Source: an uncultured Rhodospirillales bacterium (lineage in GTDB: Bacteria; Pseudomonadota; Alphaproteobacteria; Acetobacterales; Acetobacteraceae). Taken from it: DNA of 64,000 bases. A program made the position numbers and the translations under genes. Of the stretch, positions 45,654 to 55,738 are shown piece after piece. The DNA lies in contig CAIJTR010000036.1 of assembly GCA_903823665.1 (NCBI GenBank), positions 1-64,000 of the forward strand, in the 5' to 3' direction. Position 1 is the first letter of the stretch. Every line of letters begins with the position of its first letter. The notes below the pieces were generated by a model. That model was not told the origin of the DNA, did no database searches, and saw nothing but the letters and a program-made list of their open reading frames with translations.

Positions 45654-46781
45654 ATGAACAAATCTGCGACAACGCCAAAGACGGCCATTGTGCTGATGAA
45701 CCTGGGTGGACCGGACAAGATGTCCTCGGTCTACCCGTTCCTGCTCAACCTGTTCCTCGATCCGGCGATTTTGCGCGTTCCGTTTTTCATCCGGCCGCTA
45801 CTGGCGCGGATCATTGCGTTCGCGCGCAAGAAGCCCGCCAGTGAGAATTACAAGCTGCTCGGCGGCAAGTCGCCGCTGCTTGAGCTGACCGAGGAGCAAG
45901 CGCAGGCGCTTGAAGCGGCGCTGTCGGACAGCAACGTGAAGTGCTTCATCGCCATGCGCTATTGGCATCCGTTCAGCGATGAGGCGGCGGCTGCAGTGAA
46001 GGCGTGGAACCCGGATGAGGTTGTGCTGCTGCCACTCTATCCACAGCATTCCACGACCACGACCGGGAGCTCGTTTACCGCCTGGCGCGAAGCTGCGGCA
46101 AAGGTTGGGCTGATCAAGCCAACGCGCTCGATCTGCTGCTATCATTCCGATCCGGGGTTCGTGGCTTCGACCGCCGCCATCGTGCGGGAGAGCTATGAGA
46201 AGGCACGTGCCGAGCTAGATCCAGCCATCCCTCTACGTGTTCTGTTTTCAGCGCATGGCCTGCCTGAGAGCATCGTCAAAGCGGGTGATCCATACCAGCA
46301 TCAGGTTGAGCGCACGACGCAGGCCGTTCTGCGGCAGATGAATTTGCCTGATCTCGACACGCTGGTGTGCTACCAGTCTCGTGCCACCCCGCAGAAATGG
46401 ATCGGGCCTTCGACAGAGGACGAGATCGAGCGTGCTGGGCATGAGAAGGTAGCGTTGCTCATTGTGCCAATCGCCTTCGTGTCTGAGCATTCCGAGACAT
46501 TGGTAGAACTCGACATCGAATACCGCGAAGTGGCCGAGCACGCCGGCGTGCCCGCCTATTTTCGCACGCCAACACAGAACTGCGATCCAGGGTTTATCGC
46601 ATCGCTGGCCGATCTTGTCCGTCGGAGCCTCGGTCGGCCCACTGGGTTGTGCAGCTTTGCCGGCAGCCGCACCTGCTACAAGCCACACAGCGATTGCCCG
46701 CATGCCCGCGCAGGTGCGCCAGCACCACCGGGACCTGACGCGGTGACAGCAGAGCCGACGAAGCTGCCGAGAGCTGCGTGA
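45654..46781 (+). CDS. hemH: Ferrochelatase
   Basis: A 375-residue ferrochelatase that inserts Fe2+ into protoporphyrin IX. IVLMNLGGP opens the domain, FSAHGLPES contains the catalytic histidine, and SEHSETLVELDIEYRE is the C-terminal signature. Near the end three cysteines (333, 341, 348) stand in LCSFAGSRTCYKPHSDC, and an internal CC pair is present (RSICCYH). This fits the [2Fe-2S] ferrochelatases described in Caulobacter and mycobacteria. A disordered Pro/Ala tail follows. ATG 45654 is chosen over TTG 45633. The stop overlaps the next start (GTGA). Confidence 0.96.
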   Translation: MNKSATTPKTAIVLMNLGGPDKMSSVYPFLLNLFLDPAILRVPFFIRPLLARIIAFARKKPASENYKLLGGKSPLLELTEEQAQALEAALSDSNVKCFIAMRYWHPFSDEAAAAVKAWNPDEVVLLPLYPQHSTTTTGSSFTAWREAAAKVGLIKPTRSICCYHSDPGFVASTAAIVRESYEKARAELDPAIPLRVLFSAHGLPESIVKAGDPYQHQVERTTQAVLRQMNLPDLDTLVCYQSRATPQKWIGPSTEDEIERAGHEKVALLIVPIAFVSEHSETLVELDIEYREVAEHAGVPAYFRTPTQNCDPGFIASLADLVRRSLGRPTGLCSFAGSRTCYKPHSDCPHARAGAPAPPGPDAVTAEPTKLPRAA

Positions 46782-47470
46782 CACCTCAGAAATTGCTGGT
46801 AAGGCGCACCGAAAAGCTGCGGCTGGTGATTTTCGATTGCGATGGCGTGCTGATCGACAGCGAGGGCATCGCAAATCGGATCGTCGCCCGTCGGCTGTCT
46901 GAAATCGGCTGGCCGATGACACCGGATGAAGCCGATCGGCTGTTCCTCGGCATGACGCTGAACGACATGACGCCGATGATTGAGGCTAAAACCGGCAAAA
47001 AAGTTCCTTCGCACTGGGCCGATGAACTTCGTGCCGAGTTTGTGAGCGTCCTGGGCGATGAGGTGATCGCTATCAACGGTGCCGTTGAAGCGCTCGACGG
47101 TGTGTCATCTTTGGGCCTGCCCTGGCGTGTGGCCTCAAATTCATCACACGATGAAATGCGAGTGAAATTCGCGCGTGTTGGTTTCACGGAACGCGTATAT
47201 GGCCGTGTGCACAGCCACCGCGACGTGGCACGTGGCAAACCGGCACCAGACCTGTTTTTGGCAACAGCCACAGCTGAGGGTGTGTTACCTGCGAGCTGCA
47301 TCGTCATTGAAGACAGTGTGACAGGTGCGAAGGCTGCAGCAGCGGCCGGTATGGACTGTCTTGCCTACGTGCCGCATGGTGACGGTGCCGCATTACGCGC
47401 TGTCGGCGCCGTGCCGTTTCACTCCATGTATGAATTACCGGGCCTATTGGCCCTCGCAGCAAGAGGCTGA
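46778..47470 (+). CDS. HAD-superfamily phosphatase (phosphoglycolate/beta-phosphoglucomutase-like)
   Basis: A 230-residue HAD-IA protein. Motif I is FDCDGVLIDSE, motif II lies at VASNSSHDEMR, the motif III lysine is in RGKPAPDLF, and motif IV is IVIEDSVTG. The cap is alpha-helical. The substrate is unknown. It starts at GTG 46778 overlapping the hemH stop and precedes hemJ by 3 bases, so it is expressed with the heme genes without an obvious functional link. Confidence 0.9.
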   Translation: MTPQKLLVRRTEKLRLVIFDCDGVLIDSEGIANRIVARRLSEIGWPMTPDEADRLFLGMTLNDMTPMIEAKTGKKVPSHWADELRAEFVSVLGDEVIAINGAVEALDGVSSLGLPWRVASNSSHDEMRVKFARVGFTERVYGRVHSHRDVARGKPAPDLFLATATAEGVLPASCIVIEDSVTGAKAAAAAGMDCLAYVPHGDGAALRAVGAVPFHSMYELPGLLALAARG

Positions 47471-47473
47471 TTT

Positions 47474-47926
47474 ATGACGATCGCAGTGCTGGCCCCGTTT
47501 TTACTCTACACCAAATCGTTGCATGTGATTTCTGTTATGGCGTGGATGGCTGGGCTTTTTTATCTACCGCGCCTGTATATCTATCATTGCGATCTGGTGC
47601 GCGGCAGCACTGAGAGCGAGCGTTTCAAAGTCATGGAGCGTCGTCTGCTCAAGCAGATCATGAACCCGGCGATGATCGCGAGCTGGTCGTTTGGTATCTT
47701 ACTCGTGCTGACGCCGGGTGCCGTGGATTGGACGGCGGGCTGGTGGCACGTGAAATTGCTGATGGTCATTTTGATGAGCGGCTTCCACGGGGCCTGCTCG
47801 AAATGGCGCAAGAATTTCCTCGATGACCGCAACACCAAGCCTGCGCGCTTCTATCGCTTCGCCAATGAAGTGCCGACGGTACTGATGATCATTATCGTGT
47901 TTATGGCGATAGCTCAGCCGTTCTGA
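47474..47926 (+). CDS. hemJ: Protoporphyrinogen IX oxidase HemJ
   Basis: A 150-residue membrane protein with four hydrophobic helices. His17 in TKSLHVISVMAWMAG and Lys94 in WWHVKLLMVILM are the invariant residues of the family. It performs the penultimate heme step in bacteria without HemG or HemY. Last gene of the hemE-hemH-HAD-hemJ group. Confidence 0.95.
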   Translation: MTIAVLAPFLLYTKSLHVISVMAWMAGLFYLPRLYIYHCDLVRGSTESERFKVMERRLLKQIMNPAMIASWSFGILLVLTPGAVDWTAGWWHVKLLMVILMSGFHGACSKWRKNFLDDRNTKPARFYRFANEVPTVLMIIIVFMAIAQPF

Positions 47927-48125
47927 CTTGACGCCACCTGCGCACGGCACTATCGACGTGATGGTGCGCGGATCCGACGACGGGTGTGCGTTCCTCCCTC
48001 CTCTCTTGGACAATTGATTGCGTGCCAACATGGCAGGCCTCATCTGAGCGTTAAGGCCACAGCGCCCCGCTTATCGTCCGCCCTCACCTGACTTCGCTGT
48101 CTGATCACATCTTTCGAGGCAATCA
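47927..48125. other. rho leader region
   Basis: About 200 bases between hemJ and rho. I see no reading frame of interest and no strong hairpin. rho leaders are often autoregulated by termination, but nothing specific can be pointed to here. Confidence 0.4.
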
Positions 48126-49400
48126 ATGCACCTCGCCGAACTCAAGGCAAAAACACCGGCGGACCTTTTGTCCTTCGCCGAATCACTGAACATCGAAAAC
48201 GCATCATCGCTGCGCAAGCAGGACATGATGTTCACTATTTTGAAAACGCTGGCGGAAAACGACCAGGCCATTCACGGGGAGGGCACACTTGAAATTCTCT
48301 CTGATGGCTTTGGCTTCCTCCGCAGCCCGCAGAGCAATTATCTGCCCGGCCCGGACGATATCTACATTTCCCCAACACAGGTTCGCCGTTTTGGCCTGCG
48401 CACTGGCGACACCGTAGAAGGTCAGATCCGAGCGCCGAAGGATGGTGAGCGCTACTTCGCCATGTTGAAGGTGAACACGATCAACTTCGAGCCTCCTGAG
48501 GCGGTGAAGCATCGAATCAACTTCGACAATCTGACGCCGCTTTATCCTGATCAGCGGTTGAAGATGGAAATCGAGATGAAGGAGCTGCCACCAAAAGGCA
48601 GCACTCGAGATAGTATCCCCCGTGTGATCGATCTCGTGGCGCCCATCGGTAAAGGCCAGCGCGCCCTGATCGTGGCACCGCCGCGCACCGGTAAAACGGT
48701 GATGCTGCAGTCGATCGCCACCTCGATTTCGGCTAACCATCCTGAGGCGTTCCTGATCGTGCTGCTGATCGACGAGCGGCCAGAGGAAGTCACAGACATG
48801 GCGCGCACGGTGAAGGGCGAAGTTGTCGCCTCGACCTTTGACGAGCCGTCGACTCGCCACGTGCAGGTCACCGAAATGGTTCTCGAAAAGGCCAAGCGTC
48901 TCGTGGAACACAAGCGTGACGTGGTGATTTTGCTCGACTCCATCACCCGTCTGGCCCGTGCCTACAACACTGTTGTACCGTCCTCCGGCAAGGTGCTGAC
49001 GGGTGGTGTGGACGCCAACGCCCTGCAAAAGCCGAAGCGGTTCTTCGGTGCTGCTCGTAACATCGAGGAAGGTGGGTCGCTCACGATCATCGCCACCGCC
49101 CTGATCGACACTGGCAGCCGCATGGACGAAGTGATTTTCGAAGAGTTCAAGGGCACCGGCAACAGTGAGATCATTCTCGATCGCAAGCTGGCTGATAAGC
49201 GCACGTTCCCGGCGGTCGATATCACCAAGTCCGGCACCCGCAAAGAGGAGTTGCTGGTGGATAAGGGCACGCTGTCGAAGATGTGGGTGCTGCGTCGTAT
49301 CCTCAATCCGATGGGTCCAATGGATGCGATGGACTTCCTGTTGGACAAGCTGAAATACAGCAAGAACAACAACGATTTCTTCGACGCGATGAACACCTAG
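48126..49400 (+). CDS. rho: Transcription termination factor Rho
   Basis: A 424-residue hexameric RNA helicase. The N-terminal helix bundle is [20 protein letters not shown], and the cold-shock-like RNA-binding domain contains [23 protein letters not shown]. The ATPase domain has GKGQR at 175-179 and the P-loop PPRTGKT at 185-191, followed by [13 protein letters not shown]. The protein ends in FFDAMNT. Its TAG stop (49398-49400) is part of palindromic repeat copy C. Confidence 0.98.
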   Translation: MHLAELKAKTPADLLSFAESLNIENASSLRKQDMMFTILKTLAENDQAIHGEGTLEILSDGFGFLRSPQSNYLPGPDDIYISPTQVRRFGLRTGDTVEGQIRAPKDGERYFAMLKVNTINFEPPEAVKHRINFDNLTPLYPDQRLKMEIEMKELPPKGSTRDSIPRVIDLVAPIGKGQRALIVAPPRTGKTVMLQSIATSISANHPEAFLIVLLIDERPEEVTDMARTVKGEVVASTFDEPSTRHVQVTEMVLEKAKRLVEHKRDVVILLDSITRLARAYNTVVPSSGKVLTGGVDANALQKPKRFFGAARNIEEGGSLTIIATALIDTGSRMDEVIFEEFKGTGNSEIILDRKLADKRTFPAVDITKSGTRKEELLVDKGTLSKMWVLRRILNPMGPMDAMDFLLDKLKYSKNNNDFFDAMNT

Positions 49401-49461
49401 AGCAACGCCCGATCATATTGAACCAGCTTGGCTCAATATGATCGTGGCTAAGTTGCTCTAG
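49397..49461. repeat. Palindromic intergenic repeat (copy C, complete)
   Basis: The left arm is 49397-49424 (CTAGAGCAACGCCCGATCAT then ATTGAACC). The right arm is 49430-49461 (GGCTCAATATGATCGTGG then CTAAGTTGCTCTAG). They flank a 5-base loop. The arms match copies A and B closely, and the extra CTAAG in the right arm is shared with copy B. It begins at the last codon of rho and could form the rho transcript's 3' hairpin. Confidence 0.82.
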
Positions 49462-49474
49462 GGTCATATATTTC

Positions 49475-49525
49475 TAGAGCACGAACTTTCGAACAGAAGA
49501 TTCCCTCTGGTCGAAACGTGCTCTA
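49475..49525. repeat. Second short inverted repeat (TAGAGCACG type)
   Basis: TAGAGCACG at 49475-49483 pairs with CGTGCTCTA at 49517-49525. An inner TTCGA/TCGAA pair lies just inside the arms. The outer arms resemble the TAGAGCA ends of the neighbouring repeat, but the interior is different, so this is a distinct element or a divergent relative. It is the only copy seen in the window. Confidence 0.6.
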
Positions 49526-49563
49526 ACGACGCCGCAGCGAAACGGCATGCCACGAGGATCAGG

Positions 49564-50001
49564 TCAAGGCCGGTTCCGCGGGCCACTCGTTGCGCCAGAT
49601 CGGCCGCCAGCATGATTGCCACCCCCCCCGCCAGTGTGGCCGCCGCCTTGGCCGCCGACGTGAACGCCACCACCCGACGCGCCCGCATGGCCGCCGGGGC
49701 GACCACCCCCTTGGGGAATGGAAGGCACGCGTTGCCCGCCTGGTGCGGGTCTGAAACCGTGATTGCGATCACCGCCGCGATACCGGTCACCACCGTCACG
49801 GCCAAATGGCCCAACCGCAAAGCCGCTATCCCATCCACCGTAATCCACACCGAAAGGCGAGTAATAGCCTGGATCAGTGGCGAAGGTAGCACCATAACCG
49901 ACATCAGGGTTGTAGCCCGCCCCAACAGGTTGGAGCGCACAACTCGCCGTCATCGCCAGCAGAGCGAGGCAGCCCAACGCCCGTTGCAGAGGTGCGGTCA
50001 T
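49564..50001 (-). CDS. Gly-rich lipoprotein, hypothetical
   Basis: A 145-residue protein. A lipoprotein signal peptide (CLALLAMTASC, Cys21) is followed by a Gly/Tyr/Asp-rich segment and a low-complexity Gly/His tail (GGHTGGGGGNHAGG). I recognise no family. It overlaps the VOC-domain gene by ATGA (49998-50001), the best evidence that it is translated. The tail resembles disordered envelope or metal-binding segments, but that is only composition. Confidence 0.65.
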   Translation of the reverse strand: MTAPLQRALGCLALLAMTASCALQPVGAGYNPDVGYGATFATDPGYYSPFGVDYGGWDSGFAVGPFGRDGGDRYRGGDRNHGFRPAPGGQRVPSIPQGGGRPGGHAGASGGGVHVGGQGGGHTGGGGGNHAGGRSGATSGPRNRP

Positions 50002-50900
50002 GGCAACACCTCCTTGCTGTCAAATGCAGTCCATTCCAACAGCCCAAACGCGGCACCATTGGGATCTGACACCACTGCAATTTGCCCGCCATGGCGGTCG
50101 CTGTGAGGTGGAACAATTACCTTCCCGCCGAGTGCGCGCAGCTTCGTGATGGTGTCGTCAGTGTTGAGGACGCGGATGTAGTTCAGCCAGTAAGGGTAGC
50201 GGTATGCCTGCCCAGCCGGCAACCTGTTCACACTGGCGCGCGCATATTCGTCAGACGCCAACATAAAATGGCCGCCGCCATTGTCATCGGGCAGATCGAA
50301 GACCTGGTAACTGAAAATCGACTGATAGAACCCGGCATCGGTATCGGGGTCGGTGGTATGCAGGGATGACCATATCCATTGTCCAAGTGGCACCAGTTCG
50401 TCTTCAGGATCACCGCTGACTGATACCAGTGTGCCGAAAATCGCGCCCTGTGGATCGGCATAGATCGCCTGTCTGCCCAGCCCGGGAATATCCTTCGGCG
50501 GACGAACGACGTGAGCACCATATTGCTCCGCGAGCACCTTTGTCGCATCGGCATCACGAACGGAAAACATCGTCAGCCATGCTGGCTTGCGCGTCAGCGG
50601 ACCAGCAACCTCACGACGAATAAGGCCCGCAACCGGATGATCGTTGATGGTCGCCACCGCATAGTCAGGTGCCTTATCTTCGGTCGCCCGAAACCTCCAG
50701 CCGAACATCTGACCATAAAAGAGTTCGCTGGCATCAAGATCTGGCGTCACGAGTTCAAGGAAAATCGGTTTGCCCACGTGCCGGTCTGGCGTCGATGGGA
50801 TGACAAGCGGCGGCACGCTATGCGGCTGGGCGCTTGCGGATGAGGCCCCGGCCCAGATGACAAAACCTGCGAGCAGGCTTTGCCGGATAAGGCGCTGCAT
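49998..50900 (-). CDS. Exported protein with two VOC (glyoxalase-like) domains
   Basis: A 300-residue protein with a Sec signal peptide (VIWAGASSASAQ) and two tandem VOC domains: ~43-160 (IFLELVTPDLDASELFYGQMFGW) and ~170-290 (WSSLHTTDPDTDAGFYQSIF). VOC proteins bind metals and act as lyases, dioxygenases or antibiotic-binding proteins, mostly in the cytoplasm. The substrate is unknown. AGGAG precedes the ATG. It is co-transcribed with the downstream Gly-rich lipoprotein. Confidence 0.85.
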   Translation of the reverse strand: MQRLIRQSLLAGFVIWAGASSASAQPHSVPPLVIPSTPDRHVGKPIFLELVTPDLDASELFYGQMFGWRFRATEDKAPDYAVATINDHPVAGLIRREVAGPLTRKPAWLTMFSVRDADATKVLAEQYGAHVVRPPKDIPGLGRQAIYADPQGAIFGTLVSVSGDPEDELVPLGQWIWSSLHTTDPDTDAGFYQSIFSYQVFDLPDDNGGGHFMLASDEYARASVNRLPAGQAYRYPYWLNYIRVLNTDDTITKLRALGGKVIVPPHSDRHGGQIAVVSDPNGAAFGLLEWTAFDSKEVLP

Positions 50901-50970
50901 GATGGCTCCTGTGATCGAGAACCATCACGCTATGCGAACCTTCACCGCAAAGGTCAGCCTCGGAATTCAC

Positions 50971-51597
50971 TCACCGGCTTGAGGGCAACTTTCGCAGTTG
51001 GAAAAGTGCCTGCTCGCCAAAAATGTTGGCGAGGCTGGCATTGCGCCGCCAGGGTGATTTCCACCCGTCCTCATCAATCGCCAGCCATTGTTCGACGGCG
51101 TAGCCCTCCTCCGCACATAGCACGAAGAAATCGCGGATGGTGCAGGGATGGATGTTTGGCGTCTCGTGCCACGGCCGCGCCCAGACGGAGGTCATCGGCA
51201 TCCGCCCACTCCAGAGCAACTGCAACCGCACCTGCCAATGCCCAAAGTTTGGAAAGCTCACAATGGCACGTTCGCCGATACGCAGCATCTGCCGAAGAAC
51301 CTCACGCGGCTTTTCCACCGCCTGCAGCGTTCGGCTTAGCACCACATAATCGAACGCCCGATCCGGGTAGTGTGACAAATCACTGTCGGCATCGCCATGC
51401 ATCACCGGCAAGCCACGTGCGACGGTGCGCGTTACTTCCGCCATGTCGATCTCAATGCCACGCGCGTCGCACCCACGCGTGCGCGTCAGTTCATCGATCA
51501 ACGCGCCATCTGAACAGCCAATGTCGAGCACGCGGCTGCCGGGTGCCACCATTTCCGCGATGAGCCGTAGGTCAACGCGCATGTTCTTGGCGCTCAT
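50971..51597 (-). CDS. metW: MetW, methionine biosynthesis methyltransferase-like protein
   Basis: A 208-residue protein with the SAM-binding motif [12 protein letters not shown] and the MetW-specific [19 protein letters not shown] and [15 protein letters not shown] segments. MetW works with MetX in homoserine acetylation in many proteobacteria, and its exact activity is debated. It overlaps metX by ATGA, the usual arrangement. Confidence 0.95.
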   Translation of the reverse strand: MSAKNMRVDLRLIAEMVAPGSRVLDIGCSDGALIDELTRTRGCDARGIEIDMAEVTRTVARGLPVMHGDADSDLSHYPDRAFDYVVLSRTLQAVEKPREVLRQMLRIGERAIVSFPNFGHWQVRLQLLWSGRMPMTSVWARPWHETPNIHPCTIRDFFVLCAEEGYAVEQWLAIDEDGWKSPWRRNASLANIFGEQALFQLRKLPSSR

Positions 51598-52742
51598 TGC
51601 GGATCAAGCCCTGCATGTGCAGCACAGCCTGAAAGAAAACCGGCCACAATCCGGCGCAGATCCGGTTCATCGAGCAGGAACGCGTCGTGGCCTTTATCTG
51701 ACTCCACTTCCACAAAACTCACATTCGCCGCCGCCTTGTTCAACGCCCGCGCCACAGCCCGGCTTTCGGCGGTGGGGAACAGCCAGTCGGACGAGAAGCT
51801 GATGATGCAGAACCGCGTTGGCGTCCCTGCAAAGGCACGGGATAAATCGCCCTCATGCTCGGCTGCCAGGTCGAAGTAATCCATTGCCCGCGTGATCGTG
51901 AGATAGGAGTTCGCATCAAACCGCCGCACAAACGTGCTGCCCTGGTGCTGTAGGTAACTCTCGACCTGGAACATATCGCCGAACATCGCGAGCGGAGCGG
52001 CGGCGCTGCCCTGTAGCTTACGCCCAAACTTCCGGTTCAGCGCCTGCTCGGACAGATAGGTGATGTGCGCCACCATCCGCGCCACACCAAGGCCGCCGGC
52101 AGGCACACGGCCCGTCGCGTAATATTGCCCACCGTTGAAGTCAGGATCCGCGAAAATTGCCTGTCGCCCAACCTCGTTGAACGCAATGTTCTGGGCCGAA
52201 TGATAGGCTGCGGTGGCGATCGGCAGTGCTGCAAACACCGCCTCAGGATACGTTGCCGCCCATTCCAGAACCTGCATGCCGCCCATCGAACCGCCGATCA
52301 CCGCAAACAGGCGATCGATGGCAAGCCGGTCAATAAGCCGCTTTTGCGCGCGTACCATGTCGCGGATCGTGATGGGTGGAAAGTCTGTGCCCCAAGGTGC
52401 CTCACCCGGCGCTCGTGGTTCCATGGGTCCAGTGGTTCCCATACACCCACCAAGCACGTTACTACATATGACAAAATAGCGGTCTGTGTCAATGGGTCTG
52501 CCGGACCCAACGAGCTGATCCCACCACGGGCCCTTACCCGTCACCGGGTGGCGCTCGGCGACGTATTGGTCCCCAGTCAATGCATGACAGATGAGCACAG
52601 CATTGGAGCGCTCCGCATTCAGCGTCCCGTAGCTTCGATATGCCACGGTGAGTGACGCCAGATGCACACCGCAATCAAGCAACAGCCCGTCTGTGAAGAC
52701 GTGACTTTGGTGGGTGATATCGGGAATGTCGGCCTGATCCAT
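51594..52742 (-). CDS. metX: Homoserine O-acetyltransferase
   Basis: A 382-residue alpha/beta-hydrolase-fold acetyltransferase that makes O-acetylhomoserine for methionine synthesis. The nucleophile is Ser152 in GGSMGGMQ, the aspartate is in SSDWLFP and the histidine in [19 protein letters not shown] and [10 protein letters not shown] are diagnostic. ATG 52742 has GGAG five bases upstream; an earlier in-frame start (52781) is weaker. It diverges from the chorismate mutase operon. I see no SAM-II-type riboswitch in the 128-base leader. Confidence 0.95.
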   Translation of the reverse strand: MDQADIPDITHQSHVFTDGLLLDCGVHLASLTVAYRSYGTLNAERSNAVLICHALTGDQYVAERHPVTGKGPWWDQLVGSGRPIDTDRYFVICSNVLGGCMGTTGPMEPRAPGEAPWGTDFPPITIRDMVRAQKRLIDRLAIDRLFAVIGGSMGGMQVLEWAATYPEAVFAALPIATAAYHSAQNIAFNEVGRQAIFADPDFNGGQYYATGRVPAGGLGVARMVAHITYLSEQALNRKFGRKLQGSAAAPLAMFGDMFQVESYLQHQGSTFVRRFDANSYLTITRAMDYFDLAAEHEGDLSRAFAGTPTRFCIISFSSDWLFPTAESRAVARALNKAAANVSFVEVESDKGHDAFLLDEPDLRRIVAGFLSGCAAHAGLDPQ

Positions 52743-52870
52743 ATAACTCCGTCCATAGGCCGGGCAGGGCTGTCTCCGCAACCTTGCCGATGTTCATGCA
52801 ACGGCCCAGCAATGCTTTGCATTGGCCTTGGCATCAGCTATTCCGAAAGCAACCCTATTTGATAGCAGCC

Positions 52871-53752
52871 ATGTCCAACACTCTGCCTCAACTTGCACCC
52901 CAAACTGACACGTTGGAGAGCCTCCGCGCGGAGATCGACCGGCTGGACGACGCCTTGCACGACATCCTGATGGCACGTGCTGAGATTGTCACCCGCGTGG
53001 GGGCTCTTGGCGCAAAGGGAGCCGTGCCGCTGCGGCCGGGGCGGGAGGCTGACATTATTCGCCGTCTGCTGCGCAGGCATCGCGGCGCTTTGCCGAAGCG
53101 CGTTTTGCCGCGCATCTGGCGCGAGCTGTTGGCGGCAACGACGGCGATGCAAGGTCCCTACACCATCACAGTCTGCGAAGTGCCGCGAGCCTCTGGCACG
53201 GACGGATATGCCACCCTCACGCGGGAGCATTTCGGCACGGGGACACCAACGCGCGTCCATCGCAGCCCCGCTCAGGCGATCGCCGAGGTGAGTGCCGGCA
53301 CCGCCATTGCCGCCGTTCTGCCGATGCCGTCTGAGCAGGATGATAGTCGCGAAGCCTGGTGGACCGCGTTGCTGCAACGCGACACGCCACGCATTCATGT
53401 GGTGGCACGTCTGCCATTCTGGTCGCCCCGTGCCGAGGGAGCGCCACAAGTCCGCGCGCTCGTTGTCTCCGCCGCGGCACCTGATCGCAGCCAGCACGAC
53501 CACACATTGCTCGGCCTCGAATTATCCCCAGAGATGAGCCGTGCAAGGCTTTCGACGGCGCTCACCGAAGCAGGGTTTGTCACCAGCGGCATCCTGCTAC
53601 GACGTGACGAGCATGATCCGCGCTCGCTGCTGCTGGTTGATGTGGATGGGTTTGTGACTGAAGACGACCCGCGCCTTGCCATGCTCGGCACCCTGCGTCC
53701 GCCGGTGGTGCTTGGAGCCTATGCAATGCCAGTTGATGGAGAGACGCCATGA
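52871..53752 (+). CDS. Chorismate mutase (AroQ) with C-terminal regulatory-like region
   Basis: A 293-residue protein. Residues ~14-105 form an AroQ-type helical chorismate mutase ([34 protein letters not shown]). The remaining ~185 residues resemble the back half of bifunctional mutase-prephenate dehydratases (a type-2 periplasmic-binding-like fold plus an ACT-like end), but I see no convincing dehydratase active-site motif. It converts chorismate to prephenate for Phe/Tyr. ATG 52871 is where homology begins. It overlaps hisC by four bases. Confidence 0.88.
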   Translation: MSNTLPQLAPQTDTLESLRAEIDRLDDALHDILMARAEIVTRVGALGAKGAVPLRPGREADIIRRLLRRHRGALPKRVLPRIWRELLAATTAMQGPYTITVCEVPRASGTDGYATLTREHFGTGTPTRVHRSPAQAIAEVSAGTAIAAVLPMPSEQDDSREAWWTALLQRDTPRIHVVARLPFWSPRAEGAPQVRALVVSAAAPDRSQHDHTLLGLELSPEMSRARLSTALTEAGFVTSGILLRRDEHDPRSLLLVDVDGFVTEDDPRLAMLGTLRPPVVLGAYAMPVDGETP

Positions 53753-54855
53753 ATGAGATGAGCCGCCCCGCCGCCCCTCAGCCGCGCGCCGAAGTGTTGA
53801 CGATTGAAGCTTACAAAGCTGGCGGGAGCAAAATCGAGGGTGTGAACCGCATCGTCAAACTCTCCTCCAATGAGGGCGCGTTCGGTCCACCGAAAGCAGC
53901 GCAAGAGGCCTATCTCAAGATTGCCGCGAACCTACATCGCTACCCGGATGGTGGCTCGCTGGAGCTGCGTCAGGCCATCGGCGCGCGCTTTGGCCTCGAC
54001 CCGGAGCGACTCGTTTGCGGCACTGGCTCGGACGAGCTGATCCAGCATCTTTGCCATATCTACGCCGGCCCCGGCACCGACATCCTGATGAGCATGCATG
54101 GCTTCACCATGTATCAGATCTCCGGCACCTATGCGGGTGCCCGCGTGATCCAGGTGCCGGAACGGAACCTCACCTGTGACGTCGATGCGATGATCGCAGC
54201 CGTCACGCCGGAGACGCGCCTCGTGTTCATCGCCAATCCCAACAATCCCACGGGAAGCCTCTTGGCGCAGTCGGAGGTTGAACGCCTGCGTGCTGGACTG
54301 CCTGCCGACATATTGCTGGTGCTGGATGCCGCCTACGCTGAATACGTCACCGAGGCGGATTACGACGCCGGCGTGAAGCTGGTTGATGCCGGTGAGAACA
54401 CCATCATGCTGCGCACCTTCAGCAAGGTGTTCGGCCTGGGCGGAATGCGCGTGGGCTGGGGTTACGGCCCGGCTGCGGTGATAGATGCGCTGAACCGGGT
54501 GCGCGGCGTGTTCAATGTCAACCTCGCGGCACAGGCAGCGGCGGTGGCGGCTTTGGCAGAACCCGGCTGGGTCGAGGCGAGCGTTGCCCACAACGTCCAA
54601 TGGCGTGACTGGCTGATGGCGGCGCTGAACACCATCGGCATCAAAACATGGCCGAGCCACGGCAACTTCTTCCTGGCTGATTTCGGCACCGCCGAGCGCT
54701 CTGCCGCCGCCAACGCGTATCTGATGTCGCGTGGGCTGATCGTGCGCGCGATGAACAGCTACGGCCTGCCGCAAACCTTGCGCATCACCGTTGGCACGGA
54801 GGAGGAATGCCGCATGGTGGCAGCCGCCCTCGGAGATTTCGTGACACATGCCTGA
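53749..54855 (+). CDS. hisC: Histidinol-phosphate / aromatic amino acid aminotransferase
   Basis: A 368-residue fold-type I PLP aminotransferase. The PLP lysine is in [15 protein letters not shown], and [13 protein letters not shown] and NPNNPTG are typical of HisC. Its place between chorismate mutase and prephenate dehydrogenase suggests it mainly transaminates aromatic 2-oxo acids or prephenate; histidinol-phosphate activity is also possible. It overlaps both neighbours, by ATGA and by 8 bases. Confidence 0.93.
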   Translation: MNEMSRPAAPQPRAEVLTIEAYKAGGSKIEGVNRIVKLSSNEGAFGPPKAAQEAYLKIAANLHRYPDGGSLELRQAIGARFGLDPERLVCGTGSDELIQHLCHIYAGPGTDILMSMHGFTMYQISGTYAGARVIQVPERNLTCDVDAMIAAVTPETRLVFIANPNNPTGSLLAQSEVERLRAGLPADILLVLDAAYAEYVTEADYDAGVKLVDAGENTIMLRTFSKVFGLGGMRVGWGYGPAAVIDALNRVRGVFNVNLAAQAAAVAALAEPGWVEASVAHNVQWRDWLMAALNTIGIKTWPSHGNFFLADFGTAERSAAANAYLMSRGLIVRAMNSYGLPQTLRITVGTEEECRMVAAALGDFVTHA

Positions 54856-55735
54856 ACCGCTGTTTCGCCGCTTGGCGCTGATCGGCATTGGGCTGATCGG
54901 CAGTTCGGTCGCGCGCATTGCCATGCAGAACGGCAATCTCGCAGCCGAGATTGTCGCCAACGCCCGCACCCAGGCAACGCTTGATCGCGTCGTCGAACTC
55001 GGCATCGCGCATCACGTGGAAATCGACGCGGCCCGCTGCGTCGAAGGTGCCGACTGCGTGATGTTGTGCGCGCCGGTCGGCGCTTACGCCGCCTTGGCCG
55101 AAGCCATCGCGCCATATTTGGCACCCGGCTGCATCGTGACCGACGTTGGCTCGACCAAGCAATCCGTCATCCGCGACGTCGGGCCATTGCTGCCGGAAGG
55201 CGTGCATTTTGTCCCAGGCCACCCGATGGCTGGTACTGAATATTCTGGTCCGGACGCTGGCTTCCTCACCCTGTTCGAGGGCCGTTGGTGCCTTCTCACC
55301 CCGCCGCCGGGCACGGACGAGGCAGCGGTTGAGAAGATCGCTGAGTTATGGCGTCGCTGCGGCTCGATGATCGAGATTATGGAGCCGGGCCATCACGATA
55401 AGGTCGTCGCCGTCGTCTCCCATCTGCCGCACCTGCTCGCGTTCACCATCTGCGGCACCGCCGACGATCTCGCCGATGAAAGCCGCCAGCAGGTCCTGAA
55501 ATTCGCCGCCGCCGGGTTCCGCGATTTCACCCGCATCGCGGCATCGGACCCCACCATGTGGCGCGACGTGTTCCTCAACAACCGCGAGGCGCTGCTGGAA
55601 ATGCTCGCCCGTTTCACCGAGGACGCGCAGGCGATGGGCCGCGCGGTGCGCTGGGGCGACGGTGATTACATCACCGACAAGATCGAACGCGGCCGTGCAA
55701 TCCGCCGGAGCCTGATTGAGCTGAAGCAGGCCTGA
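54848..55735 (+). CDS. tyrA: Prephenate/arogenate dehydrogenase
   Basis: A 295-residue NAD(P)-dependent dehydrogenase of tyrosine synthesis. The Rossmann motif is [15 protein letters not shown], and [15 protein letters not shown] contains the conserved histidine and the substrate-binding region. [13 protein letters not shown] completes the family pattern. Cofactor preference and the choice of prephenate versus arogenate cannot be read with confidence. It ends the three-gene operon and converges with the D-aminopeptidase gene, 3 bases apart. Confidence 0.94.
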   Translation: MPEPLFRRLALIGIGLIGSSVARIAMQNGNLAAEIVANARTQATLDRVVELGIAHHVEIDAARCVEGADCVMLCAPVGAYAALAEAIAPYLAPGCIVTDVGSTKQSVIRDVGPLLPEGVHFVPGHPMAGTEYSGPDAGFLTLFEGRWCLLTPPPGTDEAAVEKIAELWRRCGSMIEIMEPGHHDKVVAVVSHLPHLLAFTICGTADDLADESRQQVLKFAAAGFRDFTRIAASDPTMWRDVFLNNREALLEMLARFTEDAQAMGRAVRWGDGDYITDKIERGRAIRRSLIELKQA

Positions 55736-55738
55736 CGG

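Noticed and set aside
52743-52870. Possible SAM riboswitch in the metX leader
   Set aside because: SAM-II elements precede metX or metA in some alphaproteobacteria, but the 128-base leader does not show the conserved SAM-II sequence blocks. Only a short AATGC/GCATT hairpin is visible.
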